Source: Prochlorococcus sp. AG-418-F08 (lineage in GTDB: Bacteria > Cyanobacteriota > Cyanobacteriia > PCC-6307 > Cyanobiaceae). From it: DNA of 50,944 nucleotides. The stretch is from the NCBI GenBank assembly GCA_003214295.1, contig QCLV01000008.1:1-50944 (forward strand), in the 5' to 3' direction. The translations under genes were made by a program, and so were the position numbers. The notes under the pieces were generated by a model, which was given only the letters and a program-made list of their open reading frames with translations, had not been told where the DNA came from and did no database searches. Below, piece by piece: positions 9,215 through 19,786 of the stretch. Positions within the stretch are counted from its first letter, which is position 1. Every line of letters starts with the position of its first letter.

Positions 9215-9607
9215 ATGAGAGATAGGTTACTTGGATATTGGTCACTTTCTTGGGTTGGTTTAATAAGCAATATAGTCGCACTTCCAATAATTGCATTAAT
9301 AATAAGTTTTGGACCTCCCCTAAAAGTTGCGAATATAACTCTTGCAATAAGCCTTGGATGGCCCGCTGCGATTGTTGGAATAGTCTCTTCAGCAGCTCTT
9401 TTGGCCGAGAGAAAATGGGGAGTAACTTTAACTTTAGTATCGCTATCAATGGTAATTTCTGGTATGGGTCCTTATTCAGTTGTAAGGCTCATAACTATTA
9501 AAGACATATTTGGGATTGGTGGATTTACCCTTTTAACTACTTTATTAAGCACATTAGCTCTCCTATATTGGTGTAATCCAAAACATAGAAGAAGTATAAG
9601 GCTATAA
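9215..9607 (+). CDS. Conserved small membrane protein of unknown function
   Basis: A 130-residue protein I do not recognise. Hydrophobicity suggests four membrane segments, about residues 13-33, 41-62, 68-90 and 101-119. The short N-terminus (MRDRLLGYW) and the basic C-terminal tail (NPKHRRSIRL) would both lie in the cytosol. There are no Cys pairs or known motifs. It is 80 bp downstream of leuA on the same strand and nearly touches the convergent HD-domain gene (15-bp gap). Its base composition matches the neighbours, and the frame is open, with hydrophobic segments of regular length, so it is very likely real. Confidence 0.75.
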   Translation: MRDRLLGYWSLSWVGLISNIVALPIIALIISFGPPLKVANITLAISLGWPAAIVGIVSSAALLAERKWGVTLTLVSLSMVISGMGPYSVVRLITIKDIFGIGGFTLLTTLLSTLALLYWCNPKHRRSIRL

Positions 9608-9622
9608 ATTATCTTAAGAAAA

Positions 9623-11095
9623 TTAAGAAAAAGTATTATTCTTGCTAATTGGATACTGAATTCTTCGATGTCTAATTCTTTTCCAAACATTTAAAAACGC
9701 CCTTTTTATTAAAAAAATTTCTCCCTTCGATAGATTACTATCATCTAATTGACCATCTTTGTGACGTGAATAGATAATTCTAGATATTGTTTCCAAAGCT
9801 TCATTATCAGATGCATTAATATTCATAGCTCTTAAGGCTGCTTCACATCCATCAGCGAGCATTAAAATAGCTGTTTCTTTTGACTGAGGCACTGGACCTT
9901 TATATCTAAAATCATTTTCATTAATCTTGAGATTTTTTTCTCTAGCTTTCTGAAAAAAATATCCCATTTTTAGAGTACCTTGATGTTCTGGGATAAAATT
10001 AGCTATTGGTTTGGGCAGTCTATTTTTTCTTGCATACTTTAATCCTTCATCAACATGCGCCTGCAATACCTCTGCACTTTTAAAAGGATCATCTATCTCG
10101 TCATGTGGATTTTTTGAACCATCCTGATTTTCAATAAACCAATTAGGTGCATGTAATTTACCGACATCATGATATAAAGCTCCAGTCTTAACCAGATCAA
10201 TATCGCCACCTATCATTCTTGTGGCTTCCTCCGCCAATCCACATATCAATAAAGTATGTTCAAAAGTACCAGGAGCTTCAAGGGACAATCTTCGAATAAG
10301 AGGTTTCTCTTTGTCAGCCAATTCGAGTAATCTTGCCTTAGTTAATAGTCCAAATATCGATTCAAAAATAGGAATTACTAATATAGTAAAAAGCATTACT
10401 ATTGCTAATAAAAAGGAAACAGAAAAAATATTGCCGCCAGCAAAAACAAATTCTTGCTTATCAATAAGAGATATTTTATCTTTACCTATTAATATCCATT
10501 GACTTAAGAACGCTCCAATGGGAACAAAAATTGATAGTTGGAGTAATTGAGCTCTATTTCTTATTCTTCCTCCAAGAAGTGATACTACTGAAGCGCAAAC
10601 TAATAAAATAAAAAATAAATTGTTATCGACAATAATTTCTTGGTCAGGCCAATTAAGGCTTGCTATTGATACCCAAGTCAAAGCTGTTATGCTCCCCATT
10701 CCTTGAGATATTATTAACGCCGGTGGGATTACCATAGATAATGGACTAATAGTGGAAGCAAAGGCTAATTTCGAAGCCTGTACTGCTAAGAGAAGCGTTG
10801 TGATTAAGATTATCTGTCTTGAAGAAATTGTAGGATTCTCTTTTTTTGAAACTAGTATCAAAATTCCGGAACTAATAAACACTTCAGTAAAGGTTAAAAG
10901 CCAAGAAAAAATATCTGAGATTGTTAAAGGTGAAATAAGAAGTTTTTTATAAGAAGAAATTATCGAGATCAAAATGCATACTAAAAAAATTATAAGATTA
11001 TCGATTTTTGAAATTCTAGATGGTTGTTTTATTGGAACTTGACTCCTCTTCCACAGATAAAACAATTTTTTTAAGGTAGTTGTAATTTTTTGCAC
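9623..11095 (-). CDS. 7TM-HD family phosphohydrolase (PgpH-like, compact)
   Basis: Membrane protein with a cytosolic HD phosphodiesterase domain. Residues 30-250 contain about seven hydrophobic segments. The HD domain follows: His280 in FEHT, His309-Asp310 in LYHDVGKL, then FIENQ and NPHDEI, and His371 in PEHQG. This motif string is typical of the 7TM-HD family, whose studied members (Listeria and Bacillus PgpH) hydrolyse c-di-AMP. The large extracytoplasmic domain (7TMR-HDED) of standard PgpH is missing: the protein is 490 residues against more than 700. The substrate is inferred, supported by a diadenylate cyclase gene in this same window (36062-36970). It ends 15 bp from the convergent membrane-protein gene and is divergent from folD. 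Confidence 0.85.
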   Translation of the reverse strand: MQKITTTLKKLFYLWKRSQVPIKQPSRISKIDNLIIFLVCILISIISSYKKLLISPLTISDIFSWLLTFTEVFISSGILILVSKKENPTISSRQIILITTLLLAVQASKLAFASTISPLSMVIPPALIISQGMGSITALTWVSIASLNWPDQEIIVDNNLFFILLVCASVVSLLGGRIRNRAQLLQLSIFVPIGAFLSQWILIGKDKISLIDKQEFVFAGGNIFSVSFLLAIVMLFTILVIPIFESIFGLLTKARLLELADKEKPLIRRLSLEAPGTFEHTLLICGLAEEATRMIGGDIDLVKTGALYHDVGKLHAPNWFIENQDGSKNPHDEIDDPFKSAEVLQAHVDEGLKYARKNRLPKPIANFIPEHQGTLKMGYFFQKAREKNLKINENDFRYKGPVPQSKETAILMLADGCEAALRAMNINASDNEALETISRIIYSRHKDGQLDDSNLSKGEIFLIKRAFLNVWKRIRHRRIQYPISKNNTFS

Positions 11096-11169
11096 AGAAT
11101 ATGAATAAATCTATTTGATTAATTTAAAATTATAGGCATGCTAGGTGTAAAAAGGAATTGTTTTTCTAA

Positions 11170-12066
11170 ATGTCATTAAAATTAGACGGTAAAAAATTAT
11201 CTCTTGAAATTGAGGAAAGATTAAATGAATTTATTTCTAGTAATAAAAAAACTGCAAAAAGAGCTCCTGGTTTAGCTGTAATAAGGATAGGTGAAGACCC
11301 TGCAAGCGGTGTTTACGTCAAGAATAAAGAAAAAGCATGTTCAAGAGTGGGTATAAAGAGCTCTATTTTTCATCTTAAAGATAATGTAGAACAAAAAGAA
11401 ATTGAACAATTAATAAAGAAACTAAACTTTGACGAGGATATAGATGGAATGTTGCTACAACTCCCCATCCCAAAGAAGTTTGATGAGCAAAAGCTCATAA
11501 GCTATATCAATCCAATGAAAGATGTAGATGGATTAAATGAAACAAATATTGGTAAATTAGTAAAAAATGAGCCTGCGATGAGATCTTGTACACCAGCAGG
11601 AATTATTAATTTACTAAGATCCAATAATATTACAATTGAAGGGAAGAAAATTGTTGTAATCGGAAGGAGTTTGCTTGTTGGGAAACCCCTATCGCTTATG
11701 TTATTAAACCTTAATGGAACGATAACAATCACTCATTCAAAAACATTAAATTTAAATAAAGCCTGTCAGGAGGCTGATATACTAATTGCTGCTGCAGGAA
11801 AACCTAATCTTGTAGATTCTAGTTTTGTGAAAGAGGGGGCAGTGATTATTGATGTTGGCATACATAGATTAAAAAGTTCTGATAAAAATAAAACCAGATT
11901 ATGTGGAGATGTATTATTAGAGGATGTTATTCCTAAAGTATTTGCTTACACGCCTGTCCCAGGAGGTGTTGGACCAATGACAGTAACAATGTTACTAGTA
12001 AATACTATTTTTAGTTGGCAAAAACAATTTGGTTTATCATCAAATCTTAATGACCTTATGCCATAA
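11170..12066 (+). CDS. folD: Bifunctional methylenetetrahydrofolate dehydrogenase/cyclohydrolase
   Basis: Interconverts 5,10-methylene- and 10-formyl-tetrahydrofolate with NADP, supplying one-carbon units for purines and formyl-Met. The catalytic lysine motif YVKNKEKAC puts Lys53 at the active site. GMLLQLPIP follows near residue 95, and [13 protein letters not shown] around residue 163 starts the NADP-binding fold. The C-terminal signature is [12 protein letters not shown]. The length of 298 residues is normal. It is the first gene of a plus-strand trio, followed by crtE after 37 bp and a PAP2-related gene after another 13 bp, so it is probably co-transcribed with them. Confidence 0.96.
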   Translation: MSLKLDGKKLSLEIEERLNEFISSNKKTAKRAPGLAVIRIGEDPASGVYVKNKEKACSRVGIKSSIFHLKDNVEQKEIEQLIKKLNFDEDIDGMLLQLPIPKKFDEQKLISYINPMKDVDGLNETNIGKLVKNEPAMRSCTPAGIINLLRSNNITIEGKKIVVIGRSLLVGKPLSLMLLNLNGTITITHSKTLNLNKACQEADILIAAAGKPNLVDSSFVKEGAVIIDVGIHRLKSSDKNKTRLCGDVLLEDVIPKVFAYTPVPGGVGPMTVTMLLVNTIFSWQKQFGLSSNLNDLMP

Positions 12067-12103
12067 ACCCCAAGATGAAAAAAATTATTACTAAAATTAT
12101 AAG

Positions 12104-13006
12104 ATGACTGAAGTTATAAATAGTATTTCTGATTTTGACAAATATCTTAAAAACACAAAAAAGGTTGTAGAAGAAGCACTTGATTTCTCTCTAGGTCCTG
12201 AGAATCCAGAAATACTAAGAGAATCGATGAGATATTCTCTATTAGCTGGAGGGAAAAGAATTCGACCAATTTTATGTTTAGCATCTTGTTCACTTGCTGG
12301 AGGAGAAGCCTCACTAGCTATTCCTACCGCAGTAGCGATAGAAATGATTCATACTATGTCCTTGATTCATGATGATTTGCCTGCTATGGACAATGATGAC
12401 TTGAGGAGAGGAAGGCCAACAAACCATAAAGTATATGGAGATGCAATAGCTATTCTTGCAGGCGATGCACTATTAACAAGAGCCTTCGAAATGGTCTCTT
12501 TAAGAAGTCCAGGAGTTAATCCCACTAGATTATTAAATGTAATCGGTGAACTTTCCTTGGTTGCAGGTGCACCAGGTTTAGTTGGAGGACAAGTTGTTGA
12601 TTTAGAATGCGAAGGCAAAGAGGTTGACCTTGAAACCCTAGAATATATTCATCTACACAAGACGGGGGCTCTATTAAAGGCTTGCGTCAGAACCGGCGCT
12701 ATGATTGCGGGCGCTAACGAAGAACTATTACAAGCTCTGACAACCTATGCAGAGGGGATCGGATTAGCATTTCAGATTATTGATGATATTCTTGATTTAA
12801 CTTCAAGCAGCGAGAAGCTTGGTAAAACTGCCGGCAAAGATCTTATTGCTGACAAAACTACTTACCCTAAACTACTTGGGATGGAGGAGTCAAAGAAAAG
12901 AGCATTTGATTTAGTAGAAAAAGCAAAAAAAGCACTTAAACCTTGGGGTTCAGAGGCAAAGTATTTGATATCCTTAGCTGACTTTATTACGAATAGAGAC
13001 CGATAA
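12104..13006 (+). CDS. crtE: Geranylgeranyl diphosphate synthase
   Basis: Chain-elongating trans-prenyltransferase making the C20 diphosphate used for carotenoids, phytyl chains of chlorophyll, and quinones. The first Asp-rich motif is DDLPAMD (Asp90-Asp95). The second is DDILD (227-231). The substrate-binding GGKRIRP is at 49-55. A small residue five positions before the first motif (Ser86) is compatible with a C20 product. The length of 300 residues fits GGPP and FPP synthases alike; cyanobacterial context favours GGPP. The gene lies between folD and the PAP2-related gene on one strand. Confidence 0.92.
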   Translation: MTEVINSISDFDKYLKNTKKVVEEALDFSLGPENPEILRESMRYSLLAGGKRIRPILCLASCSLAGGEASLAIPTAVAIEMIHTMSLIHDDLPAMDNDDLRRGRPTNHKVYGDAIAILAGDALLTRAFEMVSLRSPGVNPTRLLNVIGELSLVAGAPGLVGGQVVDLECEGKEVDLETLEYIHLHKTGALLKACVRTGAMIAGANEELLQALTTYAEGIGLAFQIIDDILDLTSSSEKLGKTAGKDLIADKTTYPKLLGMEESKKRAFDLVEKAKKALKPWGSEAKYLISLADFITNRDR

Positions 13007-13019
13007 ATAGATTTAATTT

Positions 13020-13499
13020 ATGTCAGACTTTTTTGTTTTTTTTAATAATTCTGTTCTCTTCTGGAGTTTATTATCTTGTTTACTAGCTCAATTTTTTAAA
13101 ATCATATTTAATTTCTTTTCAACTGGAGAGATAAGATTTGGAATTATGTTCGAAACTGGCGGTATGCCTTCAAGTCATTCCGCCTTAATAACCGGAGCCG
13201 CATCTGGTATTGGTTGTGAATTAGGATTTGACAGCCCAATATTCGCATTATCATTTGCTATAGCTCTTATTGTTATGTATGACGCCAGTGGTGTTAGAAA
13301 ATCAGCGGGAATTCAAGCAGCAGAAATTAATAATTTATCAAAGAAACTGGACCCTAAATTTGCATTAAATTTAAAAGAAACACTAGGGCATACAAAGGTT
13401 GAGGTTTTGGTTGGAAGTCTTTTGGGACCATTAATCACTTTACCTGGCATGTTTTTTTTAGGTTCTCCTCTCAAAATATTTGATTTGATAATAAATTAA
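13020..13499 (+). CDS. Divergent PAP2 family membrane protein (DUF212/YuiD-like)
   Basis: A 159-residue integral membrane protein related to acid phosphatases and vanadium haloperoxidases. The family motif GGMPSSHSALITG is at about residues 47-59 and supplies the conserved Ser-His pair. Around it are four hydrophobic segments. A conserved charged loop VMYDASGVRKSAG follows. Cyanobacteria and plants carry close homologues, with no firmly known substrate. Being next to crtE, it might act on a lipid or prenyl phosphate, but that is inference. It overlaps the convergent cobB by 4 bp. Confidence 0.88.
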   Translation: MSDFFVFFNNSVLFWSLLSCLLAQFFKIIFNFFSTGEIRFGIMFETGGMPSSHSALITGAASGIGCELGFDSPIFALSFAIALIVMYDASGVRKSAGIQAAEINNLSKKLDPKFALNLKETLGHTKVEVLVGSLLGPLITLPGMFFLGSPLKIFDLIIN

Positions 13500-14887
13500 G
13501 AATCCTTTGAAAAACTAATTTGGGTGGCATCTATAAAGTTTTTTGCCAATTCTGGAGAACTTGGCAAATGTAAGTGAATCCAACTTGCATGTAATTTTTT
13601 ATCAAATAATCCTTCATTTTTGTACTCAGTTTTCCAAGATTTAATTTTCCATGGGGAGGAAAGTTTCTTTTGATGCTCTACTTTTCTCATATTAAGTTCA
13701 GATAAATTTTTTTCAATTTCCCAATAATGAAATTCATGTCCTCTTAGTAATTGATTTTGCTTAATGATCGGAGTATCTTTTAGGCCTTCAATATATCTAT
13801 AACCTACTGTAAGTTTACTTTTCTTTGATCTAAAAGGCAGGATGCCACTCATTTTATGATAATTACCATTTTCATCTTTTATAAAATCTCCTAAAATCAT
13901 CATCCCTCCGCACTCTGCATATATAAATCCATTTTTGCGAAATCTCCTTAACGAATTTAAGCTTTTTGTAGAGTTACTTATATGATCAGCATATTTTTCA
14001 GGAAAACCTCCAGGAATAATTAAAGAAGAAGCCTCATCAGGTATTTCTTCATTATCGTAAATACTCCATGATATCAATGGTATGCCTATTTCACTCAAAA
14101 ACTCCTTAGTTTCAGGGTATTGAAAATGGAAAATTTTATCATCTGCAATTGCGATAGGTTTACTTTTGTCTATTTTAAAATCTTTAAAACTTACAGAATT
14201 TAATATTTTCTTTTGAGGAGATTTCAGAAATTTAATGAGAGAAAATACATCAAGATTTCTTTCAGCGAAATTCGCAAAATATTCAACATCTATTTTATTA
14301 GCATTATCAAATGGTGATATCAAACCTAAATTAGCTTTGTTTAAAGTTATTTTTGAATCAGTTGGTAAAAAACCAAGAATTTCTATATCTTCATTTTTAA
14401 AAACTTCTTTGATTAAATTTTTATGTCTATCTGAATTAACGTTGTTAAATATAATTCCTGCTATTGACAATTCACTATCGAAATCTCTAAAACCTCGAAC
14501 AGTCGCCAAAAGAGAAGCTACTTGACCTTTAGCATTAACAATAAAAATTACTGGGGCATTGAGAAGTTTAGAGATATCTGCCGTGCTGGAATAGGTTGTT
14601 GAGCCTAAACCATCAAATAGACCCATTGCTCCTTCAATTAATGAGAATTCATATTTCAAAGAATGTTTTAAAAAACTTTCTTGCACCCATTCCTCACCAC
14701 TTAAAAAAATATCTAAATTCCTACAAACAGGTTGGCCAATTGAACTAAGTTGTTGTTGATCAAGATAATCTGGGCCAACCTTGAAAGTTTGTATCTTTAT
14801 ACCTTTTGATAACACCCAACAAGATATCAAAAGCGATAATGTAGTTTTCCCACTATCAGTTGAAGGAGAAGATATTACACAAGGCAT
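13496..14887 (-). CDS. cobB: Cobyrinic acid a,c-diamide synthase
   Basis: ATP- and glutamine-dependent amidation of the a and c side chains of cobyrinic acid in cobalamin synthesis, in the cytosol. The N-terminal P-loop-like motif is SSPSTDSGKTT (residues 6-16). The C-terminal class I glutamine amidotransferase part holds IPGGFPEKYADHI and the nucleophile Cys326 in YAECGGMM. His434 or His437 near the C-terminus (SWIHLHLPSSPE) could supply the catalytic His. At 463 residues it is a standard CobB/CbiA. It is last in the minus-strand run zwf-opcA-cobB, 3 bp after opcA. I see no cobalamin riboswitch, so its expression probably follows zwf. Confidence 0.93.
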   Translation of the reverse strand: MPCVISSPSTDSGKTTLSLLISCWVLSKGIKIQTFKVGPDYLDQQQLSSIGQPVCRNLDIFLSGEEWVQESFLKHSLKYEFSLIEGAMGLFDGLGSTTYSSTADISKLLNAPVIFIVNAKGQVASLLATVRGFRDFDSELSIAGIIFNNVNSDRHKNLIKEVFKNEDIEILGFLPTDSKITLNKANLGLISPFDNANKIDVEYFANFAERNLDVFSLIKFLKSPQKKILNSVSFKDFKIDKSKPIAIADDKIFHFQYPETKEFLSEIGIPLISWSIYDNEEIPDEASSLIIPGGFPEKYADHISNSTKSLNSLRRFRKNGFIYAECGGMMILGDFIKDENGNYHKMSGILPFRSKKSKLTVGYRYIEGLKDTPIIKQNQLLRGHEFHYWEIEKNLSELNMRKVEHQKKLSSPWKIKSWKTEYKNEGLFDKKLHASWIHLHLPSSPELAKNFIDATQISFSKDS

Positions 14888-14890
14888 TTA

Positions 14891-16192
14891 TTAGTTTTTA
14901 AAACCATTAAATATTTGAAGGGCTACTTTAATAGAATTTTCAAAGAGAGGACTTGTATTACCCCTACTACTTCCCAAGAGTTTACTAACATCATACTCTG
15001 ATGTAGAAAAAGAATTTGGAACAACTTGTTCTATTAATTCCATATTAGCCATTCCTCCTGCTTCAAGTCTCATACATTCCACTGATTCACAGCCAAGTAT
15101 TACACAAGTATTATTTTTCTGAACCTCACTAATTTTTGAGATCAACCTCAACCCAATAACTTGTCCTAAATGAATACTTGGATTTCCTAGAGATAAGGGA
15201 TTGATTGATGCAGAAATTATTTCGCCATTAATTCTTTCAAACTCTATTTTCGTTGATTCTTTATCTCTTTCAACTCCTAGAAAAGACCAACCAAGTTTAT
15301 CGCTTATCCATGAAATCAAAAACAAAGCTTGAATAATATGATCTCCTGCAATATCAATATCAATATCAGTAATATGATCTAAAATAGTTCTACGGGAAGG
15401 CGGATCAAAAATCATTGCTAATGATTCCCTCCAATTTCTCAACCTAACCCAATTCAAATCATTAATAGCTTTATTTGAATTTCTTAATTGATTTAGAACT
15501 TTTAAACATTTGTTAGGAGATCCAAGAGCAGTATCAATTATTAACCTTAAACCATAATTAGTAAAATATTCGAAGATTTCAGGAGATTCATCTAAGCTTC
15601 CATTCCACCACAACCATGCAGGTAATTCATCAATAGATAATTCATCAATTATTTTTAATCCTTTATTAGATATTGAGACTGAGTCCCCCCTAATAACCAC
15701 TAAATCCCCACATATAGGTTGAATAGCTTGAGTATCACTTAATGGACAGTAAGCGGATACAAAAGTTTTGATATCTGAATTGTTATTTAAAGTTGGCGCT
15801 AGCGTTATTAATCTTCTTGGATTCAATGTACTTATTGATGATTCAAAAAATTGTCCTCTAAAATCTTCAAAGTCTTTATTAGATAAATTTTCCTTCAACA
15901 AATCCAATAATTTTTCACTGTTGAGTGAGGTACTAATAGGAAGTCCTTGATCTAATATAAATTTTTTTGCAACTTCAATTATCTCTGGACTTAAATTTCC
16001 AGTAATTGGTCCTTTTATTAATCCTTTTTGAACCAAACATTGTTCTAGCCAAGCAGGCTGCCAAACCATTAACGTAAAAGTATTAGCCCCAGTATTATCT
16101 TTATCTTCTGAAATCCATAATTTATTAAGGTAATTAGAAATTTCCTGACAAGGTAGTTCTAGTGGAGTTTGAAGTGTTAGTTGAGGTTTCAT
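14891..16192 (-). CDS. opcA: OpcA, glucose-6-phosphate dehydrogenase assembly/activator protein
   Basis: Cytosolic partner that aids assembly and redox-dependent activation of glucose-6-phosphate dehydrogenase in cyanobacteria. The 433-residue protein has the family's mid-region DLVVIRGDSVSISNKG and ELPAWLWWNGSLDESPE, followed by a long helical region with ILDHITDIDIDI. It begins 1 bp after zwf on the same strand, the conserved zwf-opcA order that largely supports this call. Translational coupling is likely given the near-zero gap. The C-terminal segment includes Cys residues (CVILGCESVECMRLEAGG), which would be of interest for redox control. Confidence 0.88.
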   Translation of the reverse strand: MKPQLTLQTPLELPCQEISNYLNKLWISEDKDNTGANTFTLMVWQPAWLEQCLVQKGLIKGPITGNLSPEIIEVAKKFILDQGLPISTSLNSEKLLDLLKENLSNKDFEDFRGQFFESSISTLNPRRLITLAPTLNNNSDIKTFVSAYCPLSDTQAIQPICGDLVVIRGDSVSISNKGLKIIDELSIDELPAWLWWNGSLDESPEIFEYFTNYGLRLIIDTALGSPNKCLKVLNQLRNSNKAINDLNWVRLRNWRESLAMIFDPPSRRTILDHITDIDIDIAGDHIIQALFLISWISDKLGWSFLGVERDKESTKIEFERINGEIISASINPLSLGNPSIHLGQVIGLRLISKISEVQKNNTCVILGCESVECMRLEAGGMANMELIEQVVPNSFSTSEYDVSKLLGSSRGNTSPLFENSIKVALQIFNGFKN

Positions 16193-16193
16193 T

Positions 16194-17717
16194 TTAAGGT
16201 CTACGCCAGAAAATATTATCTTTTGAAAGTAATTGATCGGATTCTGGAGGTCCCCATGTCATAGATTCATAATTATAAATAGGTAACTTCCAAGGAGAAT
16301 TATCCATCAATTCTATTAATGGCGTATAAAGTTTCCAGGCGGCCTCTACTTCATCACTTCTAGTAAATAAAGTTGGGTCAGAAAGCATTGCATCAGCCAA
16401 TAACCTTACATAACCTTCATCTGAAGGTTCTCCAAAAGATTCGTCATAAGAAAATTCCATCTCAACAGGTCTTGATTTCATCCCAGAGCCAGGAGATTTT
16501 ACCTCAAATTTGAATGTAGCACCTTCATTTGGCTGAATTCTAAGAATAAGTTGATTTTGGACTGGATTTATTATTGTTGATTCAAATAAATGAACAGGAA
16601 CGTCTTTAAAAGTCAAGACTATTTCTCCAAGTCTTTTAGGTAGTCTTTTCCCTGTTCTCAAATAAAAAGGGACCCCTTGCCAACGCCAATTATCAACAAA
16701 AACTTTTGTCGCAATATAAGTTTCTGTTGTGCTATTACAATCAACACCATCTTCCTGCCTATATCCTTTGAGTTGATTAGAGATATTTCCTCCTTGTCCA
16801 TATTGACCTCTTATGCAACAATTCCACGGTTCATTTTCGTCAGCAAGTTTTGAAGCTTTAAGAACTTTAGCTTTTTCATTTCTTATTGCTTCTGGTTCAA
16901 ATTTTCCAGGAGGTTCCATAGCAGTAACAGCAAGCATTTGAGTCATATGATTTTGAAGCATATCTCTTAAAGCACCAGAGCTTTCGTAATAACCTGCTCT
17001 ATCTTCAACACCTACTGTTTCAGATGAAGTAATTTGAACACTTGATATATAATTTCTGTTCCAAATTGGTTCAAAAATAGTATTAGCAAACCTCAAAACA
17101 AGAATATTTTGAACTGTCTCTTTTCCTAAATAATGATCAATCCTATAAATCTGATTTTCTTCAGCACAACTTTGAACGATCTTATTCAATTTTTTTGCAC
17201 TTGAATAATCTCTCCCAAAAGGTTTTTCAATCACTAAACGACTTTTCTTAGGATCATCCAAGAGGCCTGCTGCTTTAAGAGCTTTACATCCACTTGCATA
17301 GAAATTTGGAGATACTGATAAATAAAATGTTTTATTCCCATGAGTAGCTTGTATTTTATCAATTTCATTTAATCTTCTAGAAAGCCTTACGACATGATCA
17401 CTTTGTTGCAAATCAACTGGTTCATAGAAAAGATAATTAGAAAAATGTTCCCACTCCCTTTCTCTACCAGAAATTTGTTTGGATAGCTTTACTTTCATCT
17501 TTTCTCTAAACTCACTATCAGTCCAAGGTCTTCTCGAACAACCAACTATTCCAAATTCACTAGGAATTCTTCTTTGCAAATAGAGTTCAAATAAGGCGGG
17601 TATTAATTTTCTATGAGTAAGGTCTCCACTAGCACCAAATATTACTATGCATTGTGGAGCTATAACTCTTTCTTGTCGTAAACCCAATCTTAGAGGATTA
17701 CTTAAAGTTGAAGGCAT
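16194..17717 (-). CDS. zwf: Glucose-6-phosphate 1-dehydrogenase
   Basis: First enzyme of the oxidative pentose phosphate pathway: glucose-6-phosphate plus NADP gives 6-phosphogluconolactone, the main source of NADPH in darkness. NADP-binding motif IVIFGASGDLTHRKL is at residues 24-38. The EKPFGRD motif is at 164-170, and the substrate-binding signature RIDHYLGKE at 192-200. The catalytic His lies in QNHMTQML. The length of 507 residues is typical. It leads the operon zwf-opcA-cobB. The 110-bp gap behind petH shows no strong terminator, so some read-through from petH is possible. Confidence 0.97.
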   Translation of the reverse strand: MPSTLSNPLRLGLRQERVIAPQCIVIFGASGDLTHRKLIPALFELYLQRRIPSEFGIVGCSRRPWTDSEFREKMKVKLSKQISGREREWEHFSNYLFYEPVDLQQSDHVVRLSRRLNEIDKIQATHGNKTFYLSVSPNFYASGCKALKAAGLLDDPKKSRLVIEKPFGRDYSSAKKLNKIVQSCAEENQIYRIDHYLGKETVQNILVLRFANTIFEPIWNRNYISSVQITSSETVGVEDRAGYYESSGALRDMLQNHMTQMLAVTAMEPPGKFEPEAIRNEKAKVLKASKLADENEPWNCCIRGQYGQGGNISNQLKGYRQEDGVDCNSTTETYIATKVFVDNWRWQGVPFYLRTGKRLPKRLGEIVLTFKDVPVHLFESTIINPVQNQLILRIQPNEGATFKFEVKSPGSGMKSRPVEMEFSYDESFGEPSDEGYVRLLADAMLSDPTLFTRSDEVEAAWKLYTPLIELMDNSPWKLPIYNYESMTWGPPESDQLLSKDNIFWRRP

Positions 17718-17827
17718 ATTTTTAATATTCTTTTTTTAAAATCCTCTTTTTTTCTAAGATTAGCTACATATTGTGTCTAAACCAAAAAGTATCTAGAAGG
17801 TAATTCTTAAATTTAAATATGAGAGAT

Positions 17828-18964
<1,137 letters not shown>

Positions 18965-18969
18965 TTATC

Positions 18970-18990
18970 AATTTGTAGTTTAATTTGTAG
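18970..18990. repeat. Short tandem repeat in petH upstream region
   Basis: AATTTGTAG occurs twice with a 12-bp period (18970-18978 and 18982-18990), about 30-50 bp upstream of the petH start. It may be a paired protein-binding site. Nothing known is matched; I looked for an NtcA box (GTA-N8-TAC) and did not find one. Confidence 0.3.
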
Positions 18991-19121
18991 TGATTTCACA
19001 AAAATGGTTACGTTTTGAGATCGGAATAAATAAATGAAATTATTTTTATTTTTCAGTATTTGTTGTTTTTATCTGTATAGTTACACAGAAATAATTTTTT
19101 ATTTAATTAAAAAATTCATTT

Positions 19122-19658
19122 ATGAATAATCCTCAAGAATCAGTAGATCATTATAAAAACAATGATTACAGGACAATTGAGCAAACGATGGAAAAGCTTT
19201 CTGGGGGGACAAGAAGACTTGCAGCTCAACTTACAACTTCTGCAAGCTTCGACTCTTTATGGAATGTTTTAACTGACTATGATCGACTTAATCTTTACAT
19301 ACCGAATCTACTTTCAAGCAAAAAAATATATCAAAATAACAATAATGTGCATCTTAAACAAGTTGGTGCTCAGAATTTTCTTGGCATGAAATTTTCAGCT
19401 GAGGTAACAATCGACTTAATTGAAGATAAGGAGCTTGGTCTTTTAAAATTCAATTTGATTAAGGGAGATTTCAGAAAATTTGAAGGTAGTTGGAAAATTC
19501 AAAATATTAAAAATACTGCTAAAAATTCATTAATTTATGATCTCACTGTTCAAGGTTGTCAGTGGATGCCTATAGGGATGATAGAGAAAAGACTTAAGGA
19601 AGACTTGTCAGAAAATTTGATTGCCGTTGATAAGCAAGCAAAATCATCACTAATTTAA
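19122..19658 (+). CDS. SRPBCC/START-like domain protein (COQ10/polyketide-cyclase type)
   Basis: A 178-residue soluble protein whose centre looks like a START-like helix-grip fold. A basic strand, RRLAAQLTTSASFDSLWNVL, is followed by TDYDRLNLYIPNL, the typical entry of the polyketide cyclase/COQ10 family. A long hydrophobic-pocket segment (GMKFSAEVTIDLIE) and a C-terminal amphipathic helix (IEKRLKEDLSENL) follow. Members of this superfamily bind hydrophobic ligands such as quinones, lipids or pigments; the ligand here is unknown. It is monocistronic, divergent from petH, and followed by the oppositely oriented tRNA-Glu. The fold call is fairly sure, the role is not. Confidence 0.78.
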   Translation: MNNPQESVDHYKNNDYRTIEQTMEKLSGGTRRLAAQLTTSASFDSLWNVLTDYDRLNLYIPNLLSSKKIYQNNNNVHLKQVGAQNFLGMKFSAEVTIDLIEDKELGLLKFNLIKGDFRKFEGSWKIQNIKNTAKNSLIYDLTVQGCQWMPIGMIEKRLKEDLSENLIAVDKQAKSSLI

Positions 19659-19672
19659 TTTGAATTTTTAAA

Positions 19673-19745
19673 TAGCCCCAAGGGGATTCGAACCCCTGTC
19701 GCCTCCGTGAAAGGGAGGTGTCCTAGGCCTCTAGACGATGGGGCC
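19673..19745 (-). tRNA. trnE: tRNA-Glu (anticodon TTC)
   Basis: Minus-strand 73-nt tRNA. The anticodon arm reads CCTCC-CTTTCAC-GGAGG, giving TTC for Glu. The T arm is AGGGG-TTCGAAT-CCCCT, and the D arm contains GTCTAGAGGCCTAGGAC. The acceptor stem GGCCCCA pairs with TGGGGCT, with a G-U at the first pair, and A is the discriminator. No CCA is encoded. In cyanobacteria charged tRNA-Glu also supplies glutamate for 5-aminolevulinate, and hence chlorophyll and haem synthesis. It lies 41 bp downstream of sasA on the same strand. Confidence 0.98.
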
Positions 19746-19786
19746 AGGAGATTAGCTTTACAGCTTATTAAAAATTAAGAGTAAGA

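Noticed and set aside
9189..9501. Overlapping frames on both strands over the small membrane protein gene.
   Set aside because: The 9215-9607 frame has regular hydrophobic helices and an ATG start; the others look like low-complexity shadows.
13496..14887. Cobalamin riboswitch for cobB.
   Set aside because: cobB begins 3 bp after opcA, leaving no room for a leader, and nothing similar precedes zwf.
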